Notes under the pieces: model-generated
What the model saw: the letters and a program-made list of their open reading frames with translations, nothing else
What the model was told of the DNA's origin: nothing
Databases searched by the model: none
Shown here: positions 18,625 to 29,008 of the stretch, in pieces
Position numbering within the stretch: the stretch's first letter is position 1
Layout: every line of letters starts with the position of its first letter
Assembly (NCBI GenBank): GCA_947259955.1
Contig: CAMYOI010000001.1
Span: 1-33,625 of the forward strand
Length of the DNA: 33,625 nt
Direction of reading: 5' to 3'
DNA from: an uncultured Gammaproteobacteria bacterium
Lineage (GTDB): Bacteria; Pseudomonadota; Gammaproteobacteria; Arenicellales; JAANXG01
Position numbers and translations under genes: made by a program

Positions 18625-18926
18625 TACCGCTCACTCACTATCTGGTTCTGGGTGCAATCCTGTTCGCCATCAGCATGGTGGGCATCTTCCTCAACCGTAA
18701 GAACGTTGTCATCCTGCTGATGGCGATCGAGCTGCTGCTGTTGGCGGTGAACATCAACTTCGTGGCATTTTCTCACTATTTGCAGGATCCGGCGGGCGAG
18801 ATATTCGTGTTTTTCATACTGACGGTGGCCGCCGCGGAATCGGCCATCGGTTTGGCCATTCTGATCGTGCTGTTCCGCAACCGACGTTCCGTCAACGTCG
18901 AAGATCTGGACTTGCTCAAAGGGTAG
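18621..18926 (+). CDS. nuoK: NADH-quinone oxidoreductase subunit K
   Basis: NuoK is a 101-residue, three-helix, MrpC-like proton channel subunit. The two membrane glutamates known to be needed for pumping in E. coli are present in [18 protein letters not shown] and [18 protein letters not shown]. It overlaps nuoJ by four bases (ATGA) and ends 7 bp before nuoL. Confidence 0.97.
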   Translation: MIPLTHYLVLGAILFAISMVGIFLNRKNVVILLMAIELLLLAVNINFVAFSHYLQDPAGEIFVFFILTVAAAESAIGLAILIVLFRNRRSVNVEDLDLLKG

Positions 18927-18933
18927 TCCGGGA

Positions 18934-20880
18934 ATGGAAACCATATACCTGCTCACGCCCCTTGCCTGCCTTGTTGGCGCCATCGTAGCCGGCCTTTTCG
19001 GCAAGCGCATCGGACGCACGGGTGCTCACCGGGTCACCATCGGCGGCGTGGCTATTGCATTCGTGCTGTCCGTCATCGTGTTCGTGGATGTCATGAACGG
19101 CAACCTGTTCAACGGCCCCGTCTATACCTGGGCCGTGAGCGAGGGAACCGTGTACCAGATCGGGTTCCTCATCGACGAACTCACGGCGGTTATGATGGTT
19201 GTAGTGACCTTCGTGTCCTTCATGGTGCATATCTACACCATCGGCTACATGGAAGAAGATCCGGGCTACCAGCGCTTTTTCAGCTATATCGCGCTGTTCA
19301 CCTTTTCCATGCTGATGCTGGTGATGTCCAACAACTTTCTGCAGTTGTTTTTTGGCTGGGAAGCCGTGGGCCTGGTGTCATACTTGCTGATCGGTTTCTG
19401 GTTCAAGAAGGATACGGCGATCGCCGCCAACCTGAAGGCATTTCTGGTCAACCGGGTTGGCGACCTGGGCTTCCTGCTCGGCATCGGCGGCGTCCTGTAC
19501 CTGTTTGGCACCCTGGATTACGCCGATGTCTTCGCCGCCGCGCCTGATTTTGCCGGCGAGACGATGCCGGGCACCGAAACGCTGTGGATGACGCTGATCT
19601 GTCTGCTGCTGTTCGTCGGCGCCATGGGCAAATCGGCGCAGGTGCCGCTGCACGTGTGGCTGCCGGACTCGATGGAGGGCCCGACACCGATCTCCGCCTT
19701 GATCCATGCCGCCACCATGGTAACCGCCGGCATCTTCATGGTGGCCAGGATGTCGCCGCTGTTCGAGCTGTCGGATACCGCGCTGAATTTTGTCCTGGTG
19801 ATCGGTGCGATCACGGCGTTCTTCATGGCCCTGGTCGGGCTCGTGCAGAACGACATCAAGCGCGTGATTGCCTACTCGACCCTGTCCCAGCTCGGTTACA
19901 TGACCGTTGCTCTGGGAGCATCGGCCTATGCCGCAGGCATTTTTCATCTTGGCACCCATGCGTTCTTCAAGGCCCTTTTGTTCCTGGCGGCGGGTTCCGT
20001 CATCATCGCTCTGCATCATGAGCAGGACATGCGTCACATGGGGGGACTGCGCCGCGTCATGCCTATCACCTGGATCACGATGATCATCGGCACGCTGGCT
20101 CTAATCGGCACGCCGGGCTTCTCCGGATTTTTCTCCAAGGACGCTATAATCGAAGCCGTTCACTATTCGCAGCAGCCGGCGGCGAAATTCGCCCACATTG
20201 CGCTCACCGCGGGAACTTTCGTCACCGCCTTTTACAGCTGGCGGCTGATCTTCCTGACTTTTCACGGCGAGCCAAGGGACAGGGAAAAGTTCGATCATGC
20301 CAAGGAGTCGCCCTGGGTAGTCACCTTGCCGCTGATCCTGCTGGCGATCCCTTCGGTAATTGTTGGCTGGATCTTCGTCGAACCCATGCTGTTTGGTGAT
20401 TTCTTCGGCAGCAGTATCGTGGTGCGGCCGGAGCACGACACCCTGGCCAGGCTGGCCGAACACAATGACCCCGGGCACAGCGCGGCCTGGCAGATGGTAG
20501 CCCACGGCATACTGGCGTTGCCGGTGCTCCTGACGGCGCTGGGAACAGTGCTCGCCTGGATCATGTACATCGTCAGGCCGGACCTGCCTGGCAAGCTGGC
20601 CGGCAGGTTCAGCGCCATCTACAAGATGCTGTTGAACAAGTACGGCATCGATGAATTCAACGAATTCTTCTTCGCCAGGGGTGCCCGAAACATCGGCAAT
20701 TTCTTCTGGCGTATTGGTGACGTGAAGTTGATTGACGGGATAATGGTCAACGGCACGGCGAGGGTCGTCGGCTGGGTCTCGAGCGTCGTCCGCCACATCC
20801 AGACAGGGTACGTCTACCACTATGCGTTTGCCATGATAATCGGCCTGTTTGTGCTCATGACCTGGTTCCTGAGTTCCTGA
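18934..20880 (+). CDS. nuoL: NADH-quinone oxidoreductase subunit L
   Basis: This is the distal antiporter-like proton pump, 648 residues and many helices. It ends in the long lateral helix region that ties the membrane arm together (C-terminal ~150 residues). Core motifs: [47 protein letters not shown] and [18 protein letters not shown]. These include the conserved Lys and His of the proton path. It lies between nuoK and nuoM with gaps of 7 and 2 bp. Confidence 0.97.
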   Translation: METIYLLTPLACLVGAIVAGLFGKRIGRTGAHRVTIGGVAIAFVLSVIVFVDVMNGNLFNGPVYTWAVSEGTVYQIGFLIDELTAVMMVVVTFVSFMVHIYTIGYMEEDPGYQRFFSYIALFTFSMLMLVMSNNFLQLFFGWEAVGLVSYLLIGFWFKKDTAIAANLKAFLVNRVGDLGFLLGIGGVLYLFGTLDYADVFAAAPDFAGETMPGTETLWMTLICLLLFVGAMGKSAQVPLHVWLPDSMEGPTPISALIHAATMVTAGIFMVARMSPLFELSDTALNFVLVIGAITAFFMALVGLVQNDIKRVIAYSTLSQLGYMTVALGASAYAAGIFHLGTHAFFKALLFLAAGSVIIALHHEQDMRHMGGLRRVMPITWITMIIGTLALIGTPGFSGFFSKDAIIEAVHYSQQPAAKFAHIALTAGTFVTAFYSWRLIFLTFHGEPRDREKFDHAKESPWVVTLPLILLAIPSVIVGWIFVEPMLFGDFFGSSIVVRPEHDTLARLAEHNDPGHSAAWQMVAHGILALPVLLTALGTVLAWIMYIVRPDLPGKLAGRFSAIYKMLLNKYGIDEFNEFFFARGARNIGNFFWRIGDVKLIDGIMVNGTARVVGWVSSVVRHIQTGYVYHYAFAMIIGLFVLMTWFLSS

Positions 20881-20882
20881 AC

Positions 20883-22358
20883 GTGTTTGGCGGTCTTCTA
20901 AGCTGGGTCATCTGGCTCCCCATCCTGGGGGGCATTATCGTCCTTGCCACCGGGTCGGACGAACGCGCTCCGCTGGCGCGTAAGCTCAGCCTGGCGTTTT
21001 CCATTCTGACGTTCTTGATCAGCATCCCGCTGTACACCGGCTTCGACACCTCTACCGCGGCAATGCAGTTCGGGGAGAAGTCGATCTGGGTAAGCACGTT
21101 CAGCATTTATTACCATATCGGCATCGACGGCATATCGATGCCGCTAATCCTTCTCACCACGTTTCTGACCGTCGTCGTGGTCATCGCCGGCTGGGAGGTC
21201 ATCAAGGAAAAGACGGCGCAGTACATGGCGGCATTCCTCATCATGGAAGGCCTGATGGTGGGCGTCTTTTCCGCAATAGACGCGGTGCTGTTCTACGTGT
21301 TCTGGGAAGGCATGCTGATCCCCATGTTTCTCATCATCGGCATCTGGGGCGGAGCCAACCGTATCTACGCCACAATCAAATTCTTCCTGTATACGCTGCT
21401 CGGTTCACTGCTGATGCTGGTGGCGTTTTTGTACCTGTACCACCAATCCGGCAGCTTCAACATCCTCGATTTTCACGCGCTGCCGCTGGACATGACCGCG
21501 CAGACGTTGCTCTTCATCGCGTTTTTTACCGCCTTCGCCGTCAAGGTGCCTATGTTCCCGGTACACACCTGGCTGCCCGACGCCCATGTCGAGGCGCCGA
21601 CCGGAGGCTCGGTCATCCTCGCAGCGATCATGTTGAAAATGGGTGGGTACGGATTTCTCAGGTTCAGCCTTCCGATCCTGCCCGACGCCAGCCACGAACT
21701 GGCAACCATCGTCATTGCGCTGTCCCTGATCGCGATCGTATACATTGCGCTCGTGGCCCTGGTGCAACAGGATATGAAGAAGCTGATTGCGTATTCGTCC
21801 ATCTCACACATGGGCTTCGTTACCCTGGGTTTTTTCATATTCTCCAGCCAGGGCATCGAGGGCGGCATGGTGCAGATGATCTCCCATGGATTCATCTCGG
21901 GGGCGCTTTTCCTGTGCGTGGGTGTGCTGTATGACCGCGTGCATTCCCGCGAGATCGCCAGCTACGGCGGCGTGGCCAACACCATGCCTGTATTCGCCGC
22001 GTTCATGATGCTGTTCGCTATGGCCAATGCGGGGCTGCCGGGCACCTCCGGATTCGTCGGTGAGTTCCTCGTCATACTCGCATCATTCAAGGTCAATATC
22101 TGGTACGCGGTGCTGGCGGGCACCACTCTGGTTTTTGGTGCGGCCTACACGTTGTGGATGTACAAGCGGGTAATATTCGGGGAGGTCGCCAACGACGACG
22201 TCGCCGCACTCGAGGATGTGTCTCCCCGCGAGATACTTTTTCTGTCGCTTCTGGCCGCGATGGTGCTGATCATGGGGCTGTGGCCTTATCCATTTCTGGA
22301 CGTCATGCACGCGACGGTTGATCAACTTGTCACTCAGGTCAACACCAGCAAGCTGTAA
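20883..22358 (+). CDS. nuoM: NADH-quinone oxidoreductase subunit M
   Basis: NuoM is the second antiporter-like proton pump, 491 residues. Typical segments are IGIDGISMPLILLTTF, FYVFWEGMLIPMFLIIGIWG (including the pumping Glu), HTWLPDAHVEAPTGGSVILA and DMKKLIAYSSISHMGFVTLG. The start is GTG at 20883, 2 bp after the nuoL stop. There is no clear Shine-Dalgarno, so translation may depend on reinitiation from nuoL. Confidence 0.97.
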   Translation: MFGGLLSWVIWLPILGGIIVLATGSDERAPLARKLSLAFSILTFLISIPLYTGFDTSTAAMQFGEKSIWVSTFSIYYHIGIDGISMPLILLTTFLTVVVVIAGWEVIKEKTAQYMAAFLIMEGLMVGVFSAIDAVLFYVFWEGMLIPMFLIIGIWGGANRIYATIKFFLYTLLGSLLMLVAFLYLYHQSGSFNILDFHALPLDMTAQTLLFIAFFTAFAVKVPMFPVHTWLPDAHVEAPTGGSVILAAIMLKMGGYGFLRFSLPILPDASHELATIVIALSLIAIVYIALVALVQQDMKKLIAYSSISHMGFVTLGFFIFSSQGIEGGMVQMISHGFISGALFLCVGVLYDRVHSREIASYGGVANTMPVFAAFMMLFAMANAGLPGTSGFVGEFLVILASFKVNIWYAVLAGTTLVFGAAYTLWMYKRVIFGEVANDDVAALEDVSPREILFLSLLAAMVLIMGLWPYPFLDVMHATVDQLVTQVNTSKL

Positions 22359-22363
22359 GAATC

Positions 22364-23815
22364 ATGGAACTCAACATACAACCCATACTGCCCGAGATCC
22401 TAATTTGCGCCATGGCCTGCGTCATCCTGGTGCTGGATCTGTACCTGAAGCCGGAGCGCCGCACGATCGCCTACGTATTGACCGTAATGACATTGCTTGT
22501 TGCGGCCGCCTTGTACTGGCAGGATTTCGCGACCGGGTCCGCGGTGTATCTCAACGGCATGTTCATCAAGGACCGGTTTTCGGACGTGGTCAAGATCGCG
22601 ATCTGTCTGTTGTCGCTGCTCGTTTTCGTTTATTCACGGGAGTACATGAAGGCCAGGGATTTATTTCTCAGCGAGTATTTCGTGCTGGGTCTGTTTGCCG
22701 TGCTCGGCATGATGGTGATGGTGTCTGCGGGTCATTTCCTCGCCCTGTATCTCGGCCTGGAACTGCTGTCCCTCAGTTTGTACGCCATGGTTGCCTTTCA
22801 GCGTGATTCGAGTGTGGCCACGGAAGCTGCGATGAAGTATTTCGTGCTCGGCGCCCTCGGCTCGGCCATGCTCCTATACGGCATGTCGATCATCTATGGC
22901 TTAACCGGAAGTCTCGATATTAGCGTGGTGCGAGGTATCGTGGCGGAACAAGCGGCGCCGGACAACGTGATACTGATCTTGGGACTGGTATTCATTCTGG
23001 TGAGTCTTGCCTTCAAGATCGGAGCAGTCCCCTTTCATATGTGGGTTCCCGATGTCTACCACGGTGCGCCCACGTCGTCGACCTTGTTCGTCAGCACGGC
23101 ACCCAAGCTTGCGGGATTCGCCATCATCATCCGGCTGCTGGTGGGCGGCCTGGAAGATTTACACTTCATGTGGCGCGACATGCTCATCGTCCTGGCGGTG
23201 CTGTCGATTCTGCTGGGAAACCTCATCGCCATCGCCCAGACAAATTTCAAGCGAATGCTGGCCTATTCGGCGATATCACATATGGGTTTCATGCTGCTTG
23301 GCATACTGGCCGGCACTCCAAACGGTTACAGCGCGGGTCTTTTCTATGGGCTGGTCTACACTTTCATGGGACTGGGCGGATTCGGTATCGTCGTGCTCCT
23401 GTCACGTGCCGGTTATGAGGCGGATGAGCTCGATGACCTGAGAGGTCTCAACCAGAGCCATCCCTGGTATGCGTTCCTGATCCTCATCTTCATGTTCTCG
23501 ATGGCCGGGGTGCCGCCGACAATAGGGTTTTTCGCCAAGTTGTCGGTGATCCAGGCCGTCATCGATGTCGAACTGACCTGGCTGGCGGTTATTGCCGTAC
23601 TTTTTGCGGTCATCGGGGCGTTCTACTACCTGCGCGTAATCAAGTTGGTTTATTTCGATCCGCCCGCAGTTGCGGCCCGGGAGATCTCCGCAGCGGCCGA
23701 TTTTCGGGTGCTTCTGAGCGCCAACGCGGTTGCCCTGGTCCTGTTGCTGCCCATGGTAGGGCCCATACAGGAGATGTGTACGCAGGCAATCGCCAGCGTC
23801 GTCGGGGTGTTCTAA
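22364..23815 (+). CDS. nuoN: NADH-quinone oxidoreductase subunit N
   Basis: NuoN is the third antiporter-like subunit and the last gene of the operon, 483 residues. Conserved pieces are LYLGLELLSLSLYAMVAF, FHMWVPDVYHGAPTSSTLF, NFKRMLAYSAISHMGFMLLG and AGVPPTIGFFAKLSVIQAV. It starts 5 bp after nuoM. With it, all 14 bacterial complex I subunits are present, so the operon encodes a complete NDH-1. Confidence 0.97.
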   Translation: MELNIQPILPEILICAMACVILVLDLYLKPERRTIAYVLTVMTLLVAAALYWQDFATGSAVYLNGMFIKDRFSDVVKIAICLLSLLVFVYSREYMKARDLFLSEYFVLGLFAVLGMMVMVSAGHFLALYLGLELLSLSLYAMVAFQRDSSVATEAAMKYFVLGALGSAMLLYGMSIIYGLTGSLDISVVRGIVAEQAAPDNVILILGLVFILVSLAFKIGAVPFHMWVPDVYHGAPTSSTLFVSTAPKLAGFAIIIRLLVGGLEDLHFMWRDMLIVLAVLSILLGNLIAIAQTNFKRMLAYSAISHMGFMLLGILAGTPNGYSAGLFYGLVYTFMGLGGFGIVVLLSRAGYEADELDDLRGLNQSHPWYAFLILIFMFSMAGVPPTIGFFAKLSVIQAVIDVELTWLAVIAVLFAVIGAFYYLRVIKLVYFDPPAVAAREISAAADFRVLLSANAVALVLLLPMVGPIQEMCTQAIASVVGVF

Positions 23816-23832
23816 CCCACCGTCAGGGTGGG
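23816..23832 (+). terminator. Stem-loop at the end of the nuo operon (no T-run)
   Basis: CCCACC and GGTGGG form a perfect 6-bp stem with a 5-nt loop immediately after the nuoN stop. No T-run follows, so it is not a standard intrinsic terminator. It may stabilise the 3' end of the nuo mRNA or slow polymerase ahead of the fMet tRNA promoter. Confidence 0.35.
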
Positions 23833-23849
23833 GTGCAGCTTCAAATCCC

Positions 23850-23879
23850 TTGTCACCCAAGCCGTATTTACGTTAGAAT
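23850..23879 (+). promoter_or_regulatory. Promoter of the initiator tRNA gene, GC-rich discriminator
   Basis: TTGTCA (five of six) and TAGAAT (five of six) are separated by 18 bp, followed by the discriminator TCGCGCCC. The predicted start is about 5 bp before the mature tRNA. A GC-rich discriminator is the known mark of promoters repressed by ppGpp/DksA, so stringent control is a reasonable inference. Confidence 0.65.
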
Positions 23880-23891
23880 TCGCGCCCTTAT

Positions 23892-23968
<77 letters not shown>

Positions 23969-23989
23969 AACTTCTGGTGTAACCTGCGA

Positions 23990-24018
23990 CCCCGCCTTAT
24001 GCGGGGTTTGTTGTTTTT
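23990..24018 (+). terminator. Intrinsic terminator after tRNA-fMet
   Basis: CCCCGC and GCGGGG form a perfect 6-bp stem with loop CTTAT, followed by TTTGTTGTTTTT. It should end the tRNA transcript, with read-through supplying the rimP-pnp operon as described for E. coli metY-nusA. The upstream ATG proposed for rimP (23999) falls in its loop. Confidence 0.8.
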
Positions 24019-24028
24019 ATACGCTGAA

Positions 24029-24505
24029 TTGATCGATAAAGAACTATATGAGCTGCTCGAACCCGGGGTTCGTGCATTGGGTTTCGAGATGGTGACCGTC
24101 GAGATGACCGGGCGGGGTAGCTCGTCACTATTGCGGGTCTATATTGATAGCCCCCAAGGCATCACGGTCGATGATTGCGTCCGGGTCAGCGATCAGGTCA
24201 GTGCGATCCTTGACGTCGAAAACCCGATAGCGGATCGCTATACGCTCGAGGTGTCGTCACCAGGCTTCGACCGGCCGCTGTGCAAGCTGAGCCACTTCGA
24301 AGCGGTAGTGGGACAGAGGGTCCGGATTCGGACAAAGGTTGCCGTTTCCGGCCGCAGGCGGTTTAGCGGAATATTGACCGGTGTAACGCAGGAATCCTTA
24401 GCACTGGAAGTGGATGGCGAGATGTATGACGTCCCGCTGGATGATATTTTTAAAGCGAGGCTGGTGCCGGATTTCGGAAGCGAAACGGGCCAGTTGAAGA
24501 ATTGA
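24029..24505 (+). CDS. rimP: Ribosome maturation factor RimP
   Basis: RimP binds the 30S subunit and is needed for its maturation. Diagnostic segments are LEPGVRALGFEMVTVEM, LLRVYIDSPQGITVDDC, VSDQVSAILDVENPI, YTLEVSSPGFDRPL and a C-terminal SH3-like barrel (GVTQESLALEVDGE, VPLDDIFKARLVPDF). I choose TTG at 24029 (MIDKELYELLEP, 158 residues) because the alternative ATG at 23999 lies in the loop of the preceding terminator and adds a non-homologous MRGLLFLYAE. Neither has a Shine-Dalgarno, so the start is uncertain though the gene is not. It is first in the operon rimP-nusA-infB-rbfA-truB-rpsO-pnp. Confidence 0.93.
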   Translation: MIDKELYELLEPGVRALGFEMVTVEMTGRGSSSLLRVYIDSPQGITVDDCVRVSDQVSAILDVENPIADRYTLEVSSPGFDRPLCKLSHFEAVVGQRVRIRTKVAVSGRRRFSGILTGVTQESLALEVDGEMYDVPLDDIFKARLVPDFGSETGQLKN

Positions 24506-24529
24506 GACGAGGGTTTTGGCTTAAAGACT

Positions 24530-26035
24530 ATGGCAAATGAAATATTATTGATGGCGGACGTGCTGTCCCGTGAGAAGAGCGTTGACAAGGACGTCATTTT
24601 CGAAGCAATTGAGGCCGCTTTGGCGACCGCGACGCGAAAGCGGCATCGCGAGGATATCGAAGCCCGGGTGAGTATTCATCGCGACACTGGAGACTATGAT
24701 GCGTTCAGGCGATGGGAGGTCATCGACGACGAAGAGGAGCTGGAATTCCCAAGTCGGCAGATCAGGCTTACCCAGGCCAGGCTGGACCACCCGGACCTGG
24801 AAATTGGCGATTTCGTCGAATCCCCCCTCGAGCCCGTCGAATTCGGACGCATCGCGGCCCAGGCCGCCAAGCAGGTCATCATGCAGAAGGTCCGCGAGGC
24901 GGAGCGGGAGCGCATAGTCGCGGAGTACTCGCCGCGCCAGGGTGAGATGATTTCAGGCGTCGTCAAGAGGGTTGAGCGGGGAGATGCCGTGGTCGATCTC
25001 GGCGGCGCGGAGGCCACGCTGCCCAAATCCGCAATGATACCGCGCGAGGGACTGCGTCCCGGTGACCGGATCCGTGCCATCCTGAGGGACGTGCGACCGG
25101 CAATCAGGGGGCCGCAGCTTTTCCTCGACCGGGTGACCCCCGCACTCCTGCTGCAGCTGTTCAGACTGGAAGTACCCGAGGCCGGTGAAGGAATCATCGA
25201 GATACTGAGCGCCGCCCGGGACCCGGGCCTTCGCGCCAAGATCGCGGTCAAGTCCAACGATACCAAGGTCGATCCCGTGGGCGCCTGTGTCGGCATCAGG
25301 GGGTCTCGGGTGCAGAGTGTGTCGAACGAGATTGCCGGTGAGCGTGTGGACATCATCAAGTGGTCGGACGACGCCGCTCAGTTCGTCATCAATGCTTTGG
25401 CGCCGGCGGAGGTGGAATCGATCGTCGTCGACGAGGAAACCAACTCCATGGACGTCGTGGTCGACGAGCGCCAGTTGTCCCAGGCCATCGGCCGCGGCGG
25501 TCAGAACGTCCGGCTGGCATCTGAGCTGACCGGTTGGGAGATTAACATCCTGACCGATCAGGAGGCCGCGGAAAAAGCGGAAAAAGAATCAGTTGAAGTC
25601 CGCAACATGCTGATGGAGCAACTAGACGTCGACGAAGACGTAGGAGCGATCCTGGCTCAGGAGGGGTTCACCTCGCTCGAAGAGGTCGCATACGTGCCCA
25701 GGCAGGAAATGCTGGACATCGAGGAATTCGACGAAGGACTCGTCGACGAACTGCGGCGTCGCGCGGAAGACGCGCTGGTTACCCGCGCAATCGTCCAGGA
25801 GGAAGCGCTAAAAATGGCGGAGCCCGCAGCCGACCTGCTGGAAATGGAGGGCATGGATGAGCACACGGCCAGATTATTGGCCAGCCAGGAAGTTCGCACC
25901 ATGGAAGAACTTGCGGAGTGCGCGGTGGACGAAGTGCTGGATATCATCCCCAGCATGGAGAAGACCCGTGCGGAGGAGTTGATAATGACCGCCCGGGCGC
26001 CGTGGTTCGCTGAAGAGGAAGAGGCGCAAGCATAA
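24530..26035 (+). CDS. nusA: Transcription termination/antitermination factor NusA
   Basis: NusA binds RNA polymerase and modulates pausing, termination and antitermination. The 501-residue protein has the N-terminal polymerase-binding domain (about 1-125, with AALATATRKRH and AAQAAKQVIMQKVREAER). It continues with an S1 domain (about 135-200), KH1 and KH2 (GACVGIRGSRVQSVSNEIAG; QAIGRGGQNVRLASELTGW), and two C-terminal acidic helix-hairpin repeats (about 360-490) as in E. coli-type NusA. It ends EEEEAQA. It lies 24 bp after rimP and 9 bp before infB. Confidence 0.98.
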   Translation: MANEILLMADVLSREKSVDKDVIFEAIEAALATATRKRHREDIEARVSIHRDTGDYDAFRRWEVIDDEEELEFPSRQIRLTQARLDHPDLEIGDFVESPLEPVEFGRIAAQAAKQVIMQKVREAERERIVAEYSPRQGEMISGVVKRVERGDAVVDLGGAEATLPKSAMIPREGLRPGDRIRAILRDVRPAIRGPQLFLDRVTPALLLQLFRLEVPEAGEGIIEILSAARDPGLRAKIAVKSNDTKVDPVGACVGIRGSRVQSVSNEIAGERVDIIKWSDDAAQFVINALAPAEVESIVVDEETNSMDVVVDERQLSQAIGRGGQNVRLASELTGWEINILTDQEAAEKAEKESVEVRNMLMEQLDVDEDVGAILAQEGFTSLEEVAYVPRQEMLDIEEFDEGLVDELRRRAEDALVTRAIVQEEALKMAEPAADLLEMEGMDEHTARLLASQEVRTMEELAECAVDEVLDIIPSMEKTRAEELIMTARAPWFAEEEEAQA

Positions 26036-26044
26036 GGGGATAAC

Positions 26045-28621
26045 ATGTCGCAGATTACCATCAAAAACTTTGCCGAACAGATCGATGTAGGTGTTGACAA
26101 GCTGATTCAACAGCTCGCGGACGCGGGGATAGACGGCAAGCAGTCCGAAGATCAGTTGTCCGATGCTGAGAAGCTCGCCCTTCTGACCCATCTGCGCGGC
26201 GGCAACAGCGATGATCTGGCCAAACCCAAGCGCAACAAGATTACTCTGAAACGCAAGACCGCGAGTGAATTGAAACAGACCTCACGTACGGGCGCGGCAC
26301 GCACCATACATGTTGAGGTGCGAAAGAAACGCACTTTCGTAAAGCGTGAGGTGCTGGAGGAAAAAGAACGGCAGAAGCGCGAGGAACTCGAACGGGAAGA
26401 GGCCCGGATAAAGGCGGAGGCCGAAGCGCAGGAAGCTGCCCGCCAGAAGGCCGAGGAGGAAAAGAACCTACTCGAAGAGGAAGCCAGGCGGGCCGAAGCT
26501 GCCGAAGTGGAGATGCCTGAAGCGGAACCGGCTGTAGCCGGAGAGCCCGTCGTTGACGGGGTCGCGACAGAGCAGCCGGAGCCGGCACCGGCGGCGGAAC
26601 CCGCAGTGTCGGAAGCACCGCTTGCCGAGGCAGCGCCGAAAGACGCACAGGCGGAAGCGCCGCCGGCGACCGAGGAAAAACCGAAGGCACCGGACAAGAA
26701 GGGGCGCAAAGCGGCGGCTACCGAGCGGAAATCCAAACGCAAGCGCGATGAACTCCACGTGTCGGGAGACCACAAGGGCCGGCGCAAAAAGCGCGACATC
26801 CGGCCCAAGAAAGTCCGCTCCAGCACCGCGGGGCAGCACGGCTTCGAGAAACCGACGGCACCGGTTACCCGGGCGGTTACGATTCCCGAAACCATTACGG
26901 TGGGTGAGCTGGCGCAGGCGATGACGGTGAAAGCCGCGGATCTGATCAAAGCGATGATGAAGCTCGGAATGATGGCGACGATCAACCAGGTCATCGATCA
27001 GGAGACCGCTATCCTGCTGGTCGAGGAAATGGGTCACACGGCATCCGCCGCGGCTTCCGACGATCCGGAGGCGCGCTTACGCGGCGAACAGCAGGCGGTA
27101 TCCGATGAACAACGGCCGCGACCGCCCGTGGTCACGGTAATGGGCCATGTCGATCACGGTAAAACATCGCTGCTGGATCACATAAGGAAAACCAAAGTGG
27201 CCTCCGGGGAGGCCGGGGGCATCACCCAGCATATCGGTGCCTACCAGGTGGAGACTTCCAGGGGAACCATCACCTTTCTCGACACACCGGGCCACGAGGC
27301 ATTCACGGCCATGCGCGCCCGCGGTGCGCAGGCAACGGACCTGGTGATTCTCGTGGTCGCGGCGGATGATGGCGTCAAGCCCCAGACGGTAGAGGCTATC
27401 AATCATGCCAGGAGCGCGGAGGTGCCGATCGTTGTTGCAATCAACAAGATAGACAAGGAGTCCGCCAACGTCGATCGTGTCAAACAGGATCTGGCAAGCC
27501 ACGACGTCATTTCCGAGGACTGGGGCGGCGACATACTTATGGTGCCCGTGTCCGCGCATACGGGAGAGGGCGTGGACACGCTGCTCGACAGCGTCCTGTT
27601 ACAGTCGGAACTGCTCGAACTCCAGGCCACCGTGGACAGCGCCGCGGCCGGTCTCGTTGTCGAGGCCAGGCTGGATAAGGGCCGGGGACCGGTAGCCACG
27701 GTGCTGGTTCAGAAAGGCACGCTGCGAACCGGTGACGTTATCCTGGCCGGTCGGGAAACCGGGAGGGTCAGGACGATGTCGGACGATGCCGGCCGGCGCA
27801 TTAAGGAAGCGGGACCGTCCACCCCCGTCGAGATACAGGGCTTGTCGGGAGTTCCCGGAGCGGGTGAGGAAATGCTGGTGGTTGCCGACGAAAGAAAGGC
27901 GCGCGAGATCGCGCTGTTCAGGCAGGGCAAGCACAAGGAGGTGGCGCAGGCACGCCAGCAGGCCGCCAAGCTCGAAAACATGTTCCAGAAGATGGACGAA
28001 AACGAGGTCAAGACGCTCAACCTGCTGGTCAAGGCGGATGTGCAGGGTTCGGTCGAAGCCATCACCGAATCTCTCGAGAAGCTGTCCACCGGCGAAATCA
28101 AGGTTAAGGTGGTGCACGGCATGGTCGGCGGGATCAACGAATCGGATGTAAACCTGGCGCTCGCCTCGAACGCAATCATCATAGGTTTCAACGTCCGTGC
28201 CGACGCTTCGGCCCGCAAGCTCATCGAGAATGAGGGCGTGGACATACACTATTACAACGTGATCTACGACGTGGTGGACGAGGTCAAGGCCGCGATGTCC
28301 GGAATGCTCGCGCCCGAGATCAAGGAAGAGGTCATCGGCCATGTTGAGGTTCGCGACGTGTTCCGGGCACCGAGGATCGGGACGATCGCCGGGTCCTACG
28401 TCACCGAGGGTATGGTCAAACGTAATGAAAACGTGCGCGTCCTGCGCGACAGCGTGGTCATATTCGAGGGAGTCATCGATTCATTGCGAAGATTCAAGGA
28501 CGACGTGGGTGAAGTCAAGGCGGGCTTCGAATGTGGTATAGGCGTGAAGAACTACAACGACGTCAAGGTGGGTGATCAACTCGAGATCTATCGTAAGGTC
28601 GAAGTCAGGGCCACCCTGTGA
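26045..28621 (+). CDS. infB: Translation initiation factor IF-2
   Basis: IF-2 is the GTPase that recruits fMet-tRNA to the 30S subunit and promotes subunit joining. The 858 residues begin with an IF2-N fold ([15 protein letters not shown]). A long, charged, low-complexity linker (about residues 95-260) follows: first a Glu/Arg coiled-coil-like stretch, then an Ala/Pro/Glu-rich stretch, then a Lys/Arg-rich one. A second IF2-N domain is near [18 protein letters not shown]. The G domain has GHVDHGKT (367-374), DTPGHEAF and NKID, and the C-terminal initiator-tRNA-binding domains follow. It has a purine-rich GGGGA before the ATG. Confidence 0.98.
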   Translation: MSQITIKNFAEQIDVGVDKLIQQLADAGIDGKQSEDQLSDAEKLALLTHLRGGNSDDLAKPKRNKITLKRKTASELKQTSRTGAARTIHVEVRKKRTFVKREVLEEKERQKREELEREEARIKAEAEAQEAARQKAEEEKNLLEEEARRAEAAEVEMPEAEPAVAGEPVVDGVATEQPEPAPAAEPAVSEAPLAEAAPKDAQAEAPPATEEKPKAPDKKGRKAAATERKSKRKRDELHVSGDHKGRRKKRDIRPKKVRSSTAGQHGFEKPTAPVTRAVTIPETITVGELAQAMTVKAADLIKAMMKLGMMATINQVIDQETAILLVEEMGHTASAAASDDPEARLRGEQQAVSDEQRPRPPVVTVMGHVDHGKTSLLDHIRKTKVASGEAGGITQHIGAYQVETSRGTITFLDTPGHEAFTAMRARGAQATDLVILVVAADDGVKPQTVEAINHARSAEVPIVVAINKIDKESANVDRVKQDLASHDVISEDWGGDILMVPVSAHTGEGVDTLLDSVLLQSELLELQATVDSAAAGLVVEARLDKGRGPVATVLVQKGTLRTGDVILAGRETGRVRTMSDDAGRRIKEAGPSTPVEIQGLSGVPGAGEEMLVVADERKAREIALFRQGKHKEVAQARQQAAKLENMFQKMDENEVKTLNLLVKADVQGSVEAITESLEKLSTGEIKVKVVHGMVGGINESDVNLALASNAIIIGFNVRADASARKLIENEGVDIHYYNVIYDVVDEVKAAMSGMLAPEIKEEVIGHVEVRDVFRAPRIGTIAGSYVTEGMVKRNENVRVLRDSVVIFEGVIDSLRRFKDDVGEVKAGFECGIGVKNYNDVKVGDQLEIYRKVEVRATL

Positions 28622-28663
28622 TCCGGACCCCGGCGTTTAACCGACTGAGAATCAATCCAAACA

Positions 28664-29005
28664 ATGCCCAGGGAATTCAGTCGAACGCTGCGGGTCTCGG
28701 AACTCATACGCCGTGAACTCTCCGATATCATTTCCACGCGCCTCAACGATCCGCGCGTGAGTCTGGTATCGATTACGGCGGTGGAGGTCAGCAAGGACAT
28801 GAAACACGCGAAGGTATTCATAACCCAGCTTGGCGACGATTGCCGGGCGCTGGAGGCCCTGTCCCACGCCTCCCGATATCTTCGGAGGGAGCTGAGTTCG
28901 AGGCTCACGATGAAAGTCAGCCCGAGCCTGAGTTTTGCTTACGATCACAGCGTGGAACGAGGAATGGCGCTGTCGAAACTGATCGAGGAGGCCAACAAGA
29001 GGTGA
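28664..29005 (+). CDS. rbfA: 30S ribosome-binding factor RbfA
   Basis: RbfA is a KH-fold cold-shock factor that binds the 5' end of 16S rRNA during 30S maturation. The 113-residue sequence has SRTLRVSELIRRELSDII, NDPRVSLVSITAVEVSKDMK, the interrupted KH motif region ALEALSHASRYLRRELSSRL and PSLSFAYDHSVERG. It starts 42 bp after infB and ends 3 bp before truB. No Shine-Dalgarno is obvious. Confidence 0.97.
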   Translation: MPREFSRTLRVSELIRRELSDIISTRLNDPRVSLVSITAVEVSKDMKHAKVFITQLGDDCRALEALSHASRYLRRELSSRLTMKVSPSLSFAYDHSVERGMALSKLIEEANKR

Positions 29006-29008
29006 AAT

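Noticed and set aside
25639-25650. GTAGGAGCG inside nusA resembling the REP head
   Set aside because: It lies in coding sequence with no following GC stem; a chance match.
26330-26840. Repetitive GC-rich stretch in infB
   Set aside because: It encodes the charged low-complexity linker normal for long IF-2 N-termini; no frame break was seen.
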